Notes under the pieces: generated by a model
Databases searched by the model: none
Told to the model about the DNA's origin: nothing
Seen by the model: the letters and a program-made list of their open reading frames with translations, nothing else
Shown: positions 17,287 through 24,414 of the stretch, piece after piece
Layout: every line of letters starts with the position of its first letter
Numbering within the stretch: position 1 is the first letter of the stretch
Translations under genes and position numbers: made by a program
Source: Hymenobacter gelipurpurascens
Lineage (GTDB): Bacteria; Bacteroidota; Bacteroidia; Cytophagales; Hymenobacteraceae
Assembly (NCBI RefSeq): GCF_900187375.1
Contig: NZ_FYEW01000002.1
Coordinates: 372,001 to 436,000 of the forward strand
Direction of reading: 5' to 3'
DNA: 64,000 bases

Positions 17287-18519
17287 ATGTCTGAATACGA
17301 CCTGTACGAGTTGCCCAACGGCATCCGGGTTCTGCATAAAACCGTTCCGCATACCAAAATCGCGCATTGTGGCTTCCTGCTGGATATTGGCTCCCGCGAC
17401 GAAAAGCCCGCCCAGCAGGGCCTGGCTCACTTCTGGGAGCATATGGCCTTTAAGGGCACCGAAAAGCGCAAGAGCTTTCACATCCTCAACCGCCTCGAAA
17501 CCGTAGGCGGCGAGCTGAACGCGTACACCACCAAGGAGAAAATCTGTTTCTACGCCTCGCTGCTCAGCACGCACTTTGAGCGGGCTTTCGAGCTGCTCAC
17601 CGACCTCACGTTTCATTCCGTGTTTCCGGAAAAGGAAATAGAGAAGGAGCGCGGCGTAATTCTGGAAGAAATGTCGATGTACCACGACGCGCCTGAAGAC
17701 GCTATTGTGGACGATTTCGACGAGGTAGTGTTCGGCAACCACTCGCTAGGCCACAACATATTGGGCACGCGCGAAAGTGTGAGCAGTTTCCAGCAGGAAG
17801 ACTTTTTCAAGTTCCTGGGCGAAAACGTGCGCACCGACCGGCTGGTGTTTAGCTCCGTGAGCAACCTGCCGTTTTCGGAAGTGAAGCGCCTGGCCCATAA
17901 ATACCTGGCGCCGCTGCCCGCCAAGCTGGGCGCGCGGCCGCGCACGCCGTTTGGGGCCTATCAGCGCCTGGACCGTACGGAGCGCAAACCCATCACGCAG
18001 GCCCATTGCCTTATCGGCGGCCCGGCCTACGCTTTGGAAGACGAGTGCCGGATTCCGTTTTTCCTGCTCAACAATCTGCTCGGTGGCCCGGGCATGAACT
18101 CGCGCCTCAACCTAGCCGTGCGCGAAAAGTACGGCCTCGTGTACACCATCGACTCCAGCTACTCACCCTACACCGATTCCGGCCTGTTCGGCATCTATTT
18201 TGGTACCGAGAAAAAGCAAGTAAACCGCACTATCTCACTGGTACACAAGGAACTCAAGCGCCTGCGTGAGCAAGCGCTGGGCACAGCGCAGCTGCATACC
18301 TCCAAGGAGCAGCTCATGGGCCAGTTGGCCATGGCCGAGGAAAGCAACAGCGGCCTGATGCAGCTGCTGGCCAAAAGCACCCTTGACCTGGGCCGGGTAG
18401 AGTCCATCAATGAAATCTTTGACCGGGTGCGCCGCATCACGTCGTCGGAGCTGCTGGAGCTGGCCAACGAGGTGCTGCACGAAGACCGTCTGAGCACCTT
18501 GCAGTACCTGCCAGAGTAG
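17287..18519 (+). CDS. M16-family zinc metallopeptidase
   Basis: Pitrilysin/processing-peptidase-like enzyme. The inverted zinc motif HFWEH is at residues 48-52 and the downstream glutamate lies in EKERGVILEEMSMY. The 410 residues cover one catalytic M16A domain and one M16C domain (from about 170, with GGPGMNSRLNLAVREKYGLVYT). No signal peptide, so probably cytoplasmic. Bacteroidota often encode active and inactive M16 proteins in pairs; no partner is adjacent here and this one has an intact active site. It ends in TAGGCCAC, followed at once by a long hairpin shared with the convergent kinase gene. Confidence 0.93.
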   Translation: MSEYDLYELPNGIRVLHKTVPHTKIAHCGFLLDIGSRDEKPAQQGLAHFWEHMAFKGTEKRKSFHILNRLETVGGELNAYTTKEKICFYASLLSTHFERAFELLTDLTFHSVFPEKEIEKERGVILEEMSMYHDAPEDAIVDDFDEVVFGNHSLGHNILGTRESVSSFQQEDFFKFLGENVRTDRLVFSSVSNLPFSEVKRLAHKYLAPLPAKLGARPRTPFGAYQRLDRTERKPITQAHCLIGGPAYALEDECRIPFFLLNNLLGGPGMNSRLNLAVREKYGLVYTIDSSYSPYTDSGLFGIYFGTEKKQVNRTISLVHKELKRLREQALGTAQLHTSKEQLMGQLAMAEESNSGLMQLLAKSTLDLGRVESINEIFDRVRRITSSELLELANEVLHEDRLSTLQYLPE

Positions 18520-18526
18520 GCCACTT

Positions 18527-18601
18527 GCTAGGCCACCTACAACCAACAAGAGCGTCTCTGCAATTAGTAGAGGCGCTCTTGTTGGTTGTAGGTGGCCTAG
18601 C
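18527..18601. terminator. Bidirectional hairpin between the M16 gene and the kai operon
   Basis: Arms of 33 bases (18527-18559 and 18569-18601) with one wobble pair and a 9-base loop. The right arm overlaps the stop codon of the convergent kinase gene (18597-18599), and the left arm begins 8 bases after the M16 stop. It can terminate transcription from both sides. Confidence 0.8.
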
Positions 18602-20312
18602 GCTTGAAGTAAGCGGAGAAGGTGGAGCCCACCCCCAGTTCGCTCTGCACTTCAATCCGCCCGCCGGCATTTTCCATAATTTTCTTCACCATGTAAAGCC
18701 CGATGCCGCTGCCTTCTATGTGGTCGTGGAAGCGCTGAAACATGGTAAACAGCTTCTGGCTATTGCTCATATTGAGGCCTAGGCCATTGTCCTGCACGGT
18801 TAGCACCACGTACTCGTCGGCCTGATGGCAGCTGATGCGGACCCACGACTGGCGCTCCGTTGAGTAATATTTGAGGGCATTGCTCAGCAGATTGTAAACC
18901 ACGCTGCGTAGGTTTTTCTCTGAGAAGGATATGGTGGGGCAGCCTTGCACATTTACCTCCAGCACGGCCCCCGACGCCTGAAAAAGCGGTACCAGATCTA
19001 AGCTGACATCTTCTATGACGCTAGCCAGGGTAATGAGGGTCGCGGGCTGGTCGTTCTCCTTTTGCAGTTTTGTAACCTCCGTAAGGTGCTCTATGGTGCG
19101 CTTGAAACGCTCCACCGAATCCTGCATCATATCCACTATAGGCTGTACCTGATCGGTTTCGAGGCTATGCTCCGGCAGCTCCGAAAGAAGGGCATGCAGC
19201 AGGCCCTCAATGTTATTGATGGGGGCTTTCAGGTCGTGAGAAGCAGTGTAGATAAAGTTATCGAGGTCGATATTGGCGCGGGTGAGCTGCTCATTATTCT
19301 CCTGCAGCTGCTGCTGGGCCTGGTCGATGCGCTCCTGGGCCAGCTTGTGCTCATGGATATCGGTGTAGGTGCCTATCCACTGAATAATCTTGTTTTCGCT
19401 GTTGCGGGAAGGTAGCGCCCGGCCCAGCATCCAGCGGTACTGGCCATGCTTGTTGCGGATACGGCACTCCACTTCTAGCGCTTCTTCAGAGCTCAGGCTT
19501 TTCCGCCACGTGGTCTCTGCGGCGCTGATATCATCCGGATGAATGCACTGCTGCAACCAGGCCGCCAGAGGTACCGCCTCGTTCAGGCCGGCGTAGTCAA
19601 CCCACCGCCGGTTGAGGTAGGTATTCTCCCCGGTTGGGCTGGCAGTCCAGGCTATCTGCGGAATGCCTTCCAGCATACGCTGCGCTTCCGCGGCGGCCTG
19701 CTCTACGGCCAAGCGGGCCGCTGATTCCAGTTCCAGCTCCTCGTTTTTGCGGTCGATAACCTCGTTTTGCTCCGCTACCAGTGCCTGTATGTGGCTGATT
19801 TTTTGTTGCGCCGATAAGTCCGTAACAATCACGGCCAGCACCGGCGCATCATTAAACTGCAGGCGGTTCATGGACAAGGAGAACGGCTGCAACAATGCAT
19901 TTCGGGTTTGTAGCGGCAGCTCGCCGCGGCTTTTGCCAGCCCAGCCTTCTTCCAGTAAGCTCGCCCAGTAGGCGTGAAAAGCAGCCGGAATAAACGCTTC
20001 AAACGAGCTACCAATTACTTCTTCCAGCGCGTACTGCAGCCAGCTGGCCAGGCAGGCATTGCAGTAGAGAACCGTAGCATCATCGCTTAGGAGCAGCGCC
20101 CCTTCGTTCATCTGCTCAATGAGGGTGCGGTAACCTTGGTCGGCGCTTTGGAGGGTAAAAATCTGCGGTCCATCGGCTCCCTGAACGGCCAGGGCATCTA
20201 CGGCGCCGGTCCGGATAGCGGAAATAAGCTCCTCCGCTTCCTCCAGTTGCCGCCGTAGTTCCTCGTTTTTCCTGACTAAGTCAGCATATAGCTCCGCAGA
20301 CTTCTCACTCAT
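18597..20312 (-). CDS. PAS-domain sensor histidine kinase of the kai operon
   Basis: The 571-residue soluble kinase has no transmembrane segment. In order: a short coiled coil (1-45), PAS domain (about 60-170), coiled coil (175-215), second PAS/PAC domain (about 215-325), a signalling helix, HisKA with phospho-acceptor H359 (TASHDLKAPINN) and HATPase with N-box NLLSNALKYYS, VQDNGLGLN and GSGIGLYMVKKIM. It overlaps kaiB2 by 4 bases (ATGA), so translation is likely coupled. By analogy with SasA or CikA it may pass the KaiBC state to an output regulator, but unlike SasA it has no KaiB-like domain. No response regulator is adjacent. Confidence 0.9.
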   Translation of the reverse strand: MSEKSAELYADLVRKNEELRRQLEEAEELISAIRTGAVDALAVQGADGPQIFTLQSADQGYRTLIEQMNEGALLLSDDATVLYCNACLASWLQYALEEVIGSSFEAFIPAAFHAYWASLLEEGWAGKSRGELPLQTRNALLQPFSLSMNRLQFNDAPVLAVIVTDLSAQQKISHIQALVAEQNEVIDRKNEELELESAARLAVEQAAAEAQRMLEGIPQIAWTASPTGENTYLNRRWVDYAGLNEAVPLAAWLQQCIHPDDISAAETTWRKSLSSEEALEVECRIRNKHGQYRWMLGRALPSRNSENKIIQWIGTYTDIHEHKLAQERIDQAQQQLQENNEQLTRANIDLDNFIYTASHDLKAPINNIEGLLHALLSELPEHSLETDQVQPIVDMMQDSVERFKRTIEHLTEVTKLQKENDQPATLITLASVIEDVSLDLVPLFQASGAVLEVNVQGCPTISFSEKNLRSVVYNLLSNALKYYSTERQSWVRISCHQADEYVVLTVQDNGLGLNMSNSQKLFTMFQRFHDHIEGSGIGLYMVKKIMENAGGRIEVQSELGVGSTFSAYFKR

Positions 20313-20650
20313 GGTTGTGGCGAAGGGGGCAGTTCTGGCAAACCAAGGGCCGCCAATACCCGTGTCCGCTCCGAGAGGTCACCGATCAGGCGCCGGGCAG
20401 GCAACGGCAATTTCTTGATGAGCGTGGGCGCCGCCACAATCTGGTCCTGCATGGCTAGCTCGGGTTGTTGATAGATATCCATGATAAGCAACTCGTAACG
20501 CCCTTTCAGGTGCAACTCACAAATTTCTTTGATGTTACGAACTGCCCTGGTAGAGTTGGGAGTGGCTCCTGTAATATATAAATGAAATATATACTCAGCT
20601 GGCGTCTCCTCCTCCCCAGTGGCTACTGGGGTAAAGTTATTTCCCATCAA
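20309..20650 (-). CDS. kaiB: KaiB-like protein 2
   Basis: The 113-residue protein has a thioredoxin-like KaiB domain: [39 protein letters not shown] and [20 protein letters not shown], where AAPTLI carries the characteristic cis-proline of the fold. In cyanobacteria KaiB switches fold and docks on KaiC. An N-terminal extension of about 20 residues precedes the domain. The gene overlaps the upstream kaiB1 by 14 bases and the downstream kinase gene by 4, so the three are tightly coupled. It is a diverged tandem paralog of kaiB1 (roughly half the positions identical by eye). Confidence 0.93.
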   Translation of the reverse strand: MMGNNFTPVATGEEETPAEYIFHLYITGATPNSTRAVRNIKEICELHLKGRYELLIMDIYQQPELAMQDQIVAAPTLIKKLPLPARRLIGDLSERTRVLAALGLPELPPSPQP

Positions 20651-20963
20651 CCGCCCGAATATCCAATCCTACCAATACCCGCTCCTGATTCGACAGGTCT
20701 CCGATGATTTTACGGATCGGGACGGGCACTTTCCGCACTAGCGTCGGGATGGCCAGAATCTGGTCGCCGGCGGCTAGCTGGGGGTTTTGCAACAGGTCAA
20801 TCACTTCCAGCTGGTAGCGGCCTTTCAGAAATTCCTCGCAGTATTTCTTCAGGTTGGCCAGGGCCGTCACCGATTTGGGGGTTTGGCCCGCAACGTATAG
20901 GCGCAGCTCCCAGGTTTCTTCTGCGGGTGAGGGCGAGGCAGTAGGGTCGACTTCAGTCATCAT
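20637..20963 (-). CDS. kaiB: KaiB-like protein 1
   Basis: The 108-residue protein shows [40 protein letters not shown] and [20 protein letters not shown], then [15 protein letters not shown], the standard KaiB domain almost end to end. It starts 18 bases after kaiC and overlaps kaiB2. Having two KaiB copies next to one KaiC raises the possibility that they compete for or bind different faces or states of KaiC. That is inference; no functional difference can be read directly. Confidence 0.95.
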   Translation of the reverse strand: MMTEVDPTASPSPAEETWELRLYVAGQTPKSVTALANLKKYCEEFLKGRYQLEVIDLLQNPQLAAGDQILAIPTLVRKVPVPIRKIIGDLSNQERVLVGLDIRAVDGK

Positions 20964-20981
20964 GCCGATTGTGTTAAAGGG

Positions 20982-22718
20982 TTATTCGGCAGTGGGGGCT
21001 GCGTGCTCTTGTCCGGTGCCGGTGGTTCCGGCTACCTGCTTTCGGCCGGCACTCAGCAGTTGCTGGCGGTTTTGCTCTTCGTAGCTGATTTTGCGGAGTT
21101 CATCTTCCACCGATTCAAACTCGGTGCGTAGGTTGGCGATAGTGGCCTCCAGCACCAGGCGCTTGCGGGCCAGCTCCCGGTCTTTGCGCTCCAGCTCCTG
21201 CTGAATTGCCAAGGCCTGAGCCTGCTCCTGCAGCTGTTGCGTGAGGCGGCTGGCGCCCGTGACAATGCCTTCGGGACCAATCACGACATCTAGCAGCTGA
21301 ATGCCGTGGTTCGTAACGATAAACTCACGCACTTGGTTGGAGTGGGCCATACCGCGCGCCTTCAGAATACTGATGCCGCGGTTTCGCTCTCCAATCCCCT
21401 CCAGGTCGCGCACACTTATCCAAGTATCCACCAGCGACGAAACGCCTTCCTCGGTCATCTCCTGCTGAATGTTGCGGCCACTGATCAGGGAGGTGAACAC
21501 GGCCGTGATGTTATTTACCTTCAGAAAGTCTATCAGGCGGGTGAGCATGTTGCGGACCTCCGCAATGTTGCCCACCGTGATGAGGTTGCTGATGGGGTCG
21601 ATTACTACCGCATCGGGCTTATGTACACTGATGAGCTTATGGATGGTTACCAAGTGCTTTTCCAGGCCATTGAGCGTAGGCCGCGACGCTTCAATCTGGA
21701 GCAGGCCTTGATCTAGCCACGGATTGAGGTCCATGCCTACGGAGGCCATGTTGCGCACCAGTTGCTGCGGCGACTCCTCGAAGGCGAAGAACAGACAGCG
21801 CCCCCCTTTCTGGCAGATTTCGTTGGCAAACGCTGCCCCAAGTGTGGTTTTGGCCGTGCCTGCGGTGCCCGTTATAAGCACGCTGCTGCCCCGGTAGAAG
21901 CCCTTGAGCCCAAACATTTCATCGAGGGCGGGCACCCCCGTAGAAACTAGCTCGTCGGAAACCTCGTGGGCCAGCTTGAGAGACGTAACGGGCACCACGG
22001 AAATGCCTTCCTGCGTAATGAGGTAGGGGTATTCGTTGGTGCCGTGGGTGCTGCCGCGGTACTTTACAATGCGCAGCCGGCGGGTCGTGATTTGGTCAAT
22101 CACACGGTTATCCAGCAGAATCACGCAGTCCGATACATATTCTTCCAGCCCCTGGCGCGTAAGGGTGCCGTCGCCGCGCTCCGCCGTGATGATGGTGGTC
22201 ACGCCTTTATCCTTCAGCCAACGGAACAGGCGCCGGATTTCGGAACGCAGGATAGCCTGGTTGGGAAAGCCCGAGAATAGTGCCTCAATAGTATCCAGTA
22301 CCACGCGCTTAGCTCCAATGGAGTCAATAGCGTAGCCCAGCCGGATGAACAAGCCTTCGAGGTCGTACTCGCCGGTTTCTTCAATCTCAGAGCGGTCGAT
22401 GTGCACGTGGTCGAGGCGGAGCTTGCCGGCTTCCTGCAGGCCTAGCAGATCGAAGCCCAGGGACGTGACGTTGGCGGCCAGCTCTTCGGCGGTTTCCTCG
22501 AAGGCCATCAGCACACCCGGCTCATCGAACTCCGTGATGCCGCGCACCAGAAACTCCACCCCCATAAGCGTTTTGCCGCAGCCCGCGCTGCCACACACCA
22601 ACGTAGGGCGTCCTAGTGGCAGGCCGCCTTCCGTAATTTCATCTAGCCCATCAATACCCGTCAGGGCTTTGGGCAACCGGGGAAGGCTGATAGCGGAAGA
22701 AGGATTGTTCTTAAGCAT
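20982..22718 (-). CDS. kaiC: KaiC-like circadian/energy-sensing ATPase
   Basis: The 578-residue double-domain RecA-like ATPase has CI with Walker A GSAGCGKT (43-50) and catalytic E74-E75 (MAFEETAEEL), and CII with GTAGTAKT (284-291; Ala replaces the usual Gly before Lys) and E314-E315 (FAFEESPQQL). Aligned by eye with Synechococcus KaiC, phosphosites S431/T432 correspond to S427/S428 (GVSSLVDT) and T426 to T422, so phosphorylatable residues are kept. The C-terminal A-loop/KaiA-binding tail is replaced by a coiled coil (about 490-555), in line with the absence of kaiA. First gene of the kaiC-kaiB-kaiB-kinase operon. Confidence 0.96.
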   Translation of the reverse strand: MLKNNPSSAISLPRLPKALTGIDGLDEITEGGLPLGRPTLVCGSAGCGKTLMGVEFLVRGITEFDEPGVLMAFEETAEELAANVTSLGFDLLGLQEAGKLRLDHVHIDRSEIEETGEYDLEGLFIRLGYAIDSIGAKRVVLDTIEALFSGFPNQAILRSEIRRLFRWLKDKGVTTIITAERGDGTLTRQGLEEYVSDCVILLDNRVIDQITTRRLRIVKYRGSTHGTNEYPYLITQEGISVVPVTSLKLAHEVSDELVSTGVPALDEMFGLKGFYRGSSVLITGTAGTAKTTLGAAFANEICQKGGRCLFFAFEESPQQLVRNMASVGMDLNPWLDQGLLQIEASRPTLNGLEKHLVTIHKLISVHKPDAVVIDPISNLITVGNIAEVRNMLTRLIDFLKVNNITAVFTSLISGRNIQQEMTEEGVSSLVDTWISVRDLEGIGERNRGISILKARGMAHSNQVREFIVTNHGIQLLDVVIGPEGIVTGASRLTQQLQEQAQALAIQQELERKDRELARKRLVLEATIANLRTEFESVEDELRKISYEEQNRQQLLSAGRKQVAGTTGTGQEHAAPTAE

Positions 22719-23146
22719 GCAAGGAAACCGTATCGGATAATGAAAGCTTGGCCTAGGCCACTATGCCGCAGAGCCGCGCAGTGGGGCACTAGAGCGACCC
22801 AAATAATCTATTCAGGGAAAAGCGCCTACACAGGCCTACACTTGGTGCAGACCGTTCAGCTTACGTTAGAATCTCACTTTCAGGCTAAACCATTCCGGCA
22901 AGCCGAAGCGGGGCAGCAAAAGCTGGAGCCGGCATCTGGCCTACTTGTGTATCAAGTGTACCTGTAGGCCAGCAACGTAGAAGAGCAGAAAGTAAAAGTA
23001 CCGGATTCCTGCATAGTGTTACGTACGCAACACCTATCAGGCGGCCTACAGATGAGCTTACACACATCAATAAATCGTTTTCACCGTCAGCGGCTTTGCT
23101 ACGTATCGGCTAGGCCACTGCTATGTAAAGCCAGCCAAGCTATTTT
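22719..23146. other. Divergent intergenic region between kaiC and the SRA gene
   Basis: About 430 bases with no supported gene. It must hold the kai operon promoter (minus strand) and the SRA-gene promoter, but no TAnnTTTG match was found. It contains at least six TAGGCC/GGCCTA hexamers, including a GGCCTAGGCC palindrome shortly before kaiC. Confidence 0.5.
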
Positions 23147-23602
23147 ATGCCTCCTCGCGTTTTTGGTCACATCAGCTATTACTTACCCGGCGACGTGTTC
23201 AACCACCGCATAGCCCTGAGTCGGGCCGGGGTGCATAGGCCTACACGGGCGGGCATCAGCGGTTCCGCTGCGGAAGGCGCCGATTCCATTGTACTGGCCG
23301 ATCAGTATGAAGACGACGTGTTTGAGGAAGATTATTTGATGTATGCCGGCCACGGCGGCCGCGACCGTGAAACCGGCCATCAGGTAACCGACCAGGAGCT
23401 GAGCCCGAAAAATCAGGCCCTTCTGAAAAGCCAAGCTACGGGCTTGCCGGTGCGCGTGGTGCGTAAAGTAGCCCACGAAGGCAACTTGGTGTACCGTTAC
23501 GAAGGCTTATATCAGGTGGTAGGCGCTACTTTTGAGGCCGGAAAGTCTGGGTTCAAGGTCTGGAAGTTCCGGCTCGTTCCCTTTCCTGTGGCTCCCGCGT
23601 AG
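23147..23602 (+). CDS. Stand-alone SRA/YDG-domain protein
   Basis: Predicted reader of modified cytosine that flips the base out of DNA. Almost the whole 151-residue protein is one SRA-YDG domain: FGHISYYLPGDVFNHRIALS, GVHRPTRAGISGSAAEGADS, YEDDVFEEDYLMYAGHGGRD, DQELSPKNQALL, GLPVRVVRKV and YRYEGLYQVVG. Bacterial SRA domains are usually followed by an HNH nuclease in modification-dependent restriction enzymes. Here the frame stops right after the domain (FRLVPFPVAPA), and no nuclease or methyltransferase acting on DNA is next to it. The O-methyltransferase 39 bases downstream acts on small molecules. Role unknown. Confidence 0.92.
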   Translation: MPPRVFGHISYYLPGDVFNHRIALSRAGVHRPTRAGISGSAAEGADSIVLADQYEDDVFEEDYLMYAGHGGRDRETGHQVTDQELSPKNQALLKSQATGLPVRVVRKVAHEGNLVYRYEGLYQVVGATFEAGKSGFKVWKFRLVPFPVAPA

Positions 23603-23641
23603 TGGCGCGGAGTAGCCTAGTGTCTATTTTTCTTACTCTGC

Positions 23642-24286
23642 ATGTACTCCTCCGACGAAGCCCAGGCCTACGCTGACCAGCACACCACGCCCGAAAGCCC
23701 GCTGCTAGCCCGCCTCAACCGCGAAACGCATGTGCAGCTGCTTCATGCGCGCATGCTTTCCGGCCACGCCCAGGGCCGCCTGCTGAGCATGCTGAGCCAC
23801 ATGGTTCGGCCGCGCCGGGTGCTGGAGCTGGGTACCTTCACGGGGTACTCGGCATTGTGTCTGGCGGAGGGCTTAGCGGAAAGTGGCCTAATGCACACCG
23901 TGGAGCAAAACCCCGAGCTGGAAACCCGCATTCGGCGCTACATCCGGGAGGCGGGTCATGAAGACCGGATTCGGCTGCATATTGGGGATGCCCGCGCCGT
24001 AGTGAGTGGCCTACAGGAAACCTGGGACCTGGTATTTATTGATGCCGATAAAATCAACAACGACACCTACTACGAGCTGGTGCTGCCGCACGTGCGGCCC
24101 GGTGGCTTCCTGCTGATTGACAACGTGCTGTGGGGTGACAAAGTCCTGCCCTCCTACCCCATCAAGCCTTCGGACAAAGACACTCACGCCGTGCGCGCTT
24201 TCAACGACAAGGTGCAGGCCGATGCCCGCGTGGAAAACGTGTTTCTGCCCCTGCGCGACGGATTGCTGCTGGTGCGCAAGCTATAG
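23642..24286 (+). CDS. Class I SAM-dependent O-methyltransferase (caffeoyl-CoA type)
   Basis: The 214-residue Rossmann-fold methyltransferase has a SAM-binding motif I LELGTFTGYSALCLAEGL, acidic residue in HTVEQNPEL, and metal-binding FIDADKINNDTYYE with NVLWGDKV downstream, as in the divalent-cation-dependent catechol/caffeoyl-CoA family. It is cytoplasmic and the substrate is unknown. It lies 39 bases after the SRA gene in the same direction and may be co-transcribed. Its stop codon starts a TAGGCCTA motif. Confidence 0.93.
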   Translation: MYSSDEAQAYADQHTTPESPLLARLNRETHVQLLHARMLSGHAQGRLLSMLSHMVRPRRVLELGTFTGYSALCLAEGLAESGLMHTVEQNPELETRIRRYIREAGHEDRIRLHIGDARAVVSGLQETWDLVFIDADKINNDTYYELVLPHVRPGGFLLIDNVLWGDKVLPSYPIKPSDKDTHAVRAFNDKVQADARVENVFLPLRDGLLLVRKL

Positions 24287-24414
24287 GCCTACGCCTTCTA
24301 CAGCGCCGTATATTCATTATACACTATCTATTATTTCAGATATTTTAGGGAGCCGGGTAAACGTCGGGCTGCATTTTGCGTCTATTCCGGCTAATGGTCT
24401 ATTCTGTCAGCTTC

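Noticed and set aside
18597..20312. SasA ortholog
   Set aside because: The kinase has two PAS domains and no KaiB-like N-terminal domain, so SasA orthology is not supported.
23147..24286. Restriction-modification or defence island (SRA gene plus methyltransferase)
   Set aside because: The neighbouring methyltransferase is a small-molecule O-methyltransferase, not a DNA methylase, and no nuclease is next to them.
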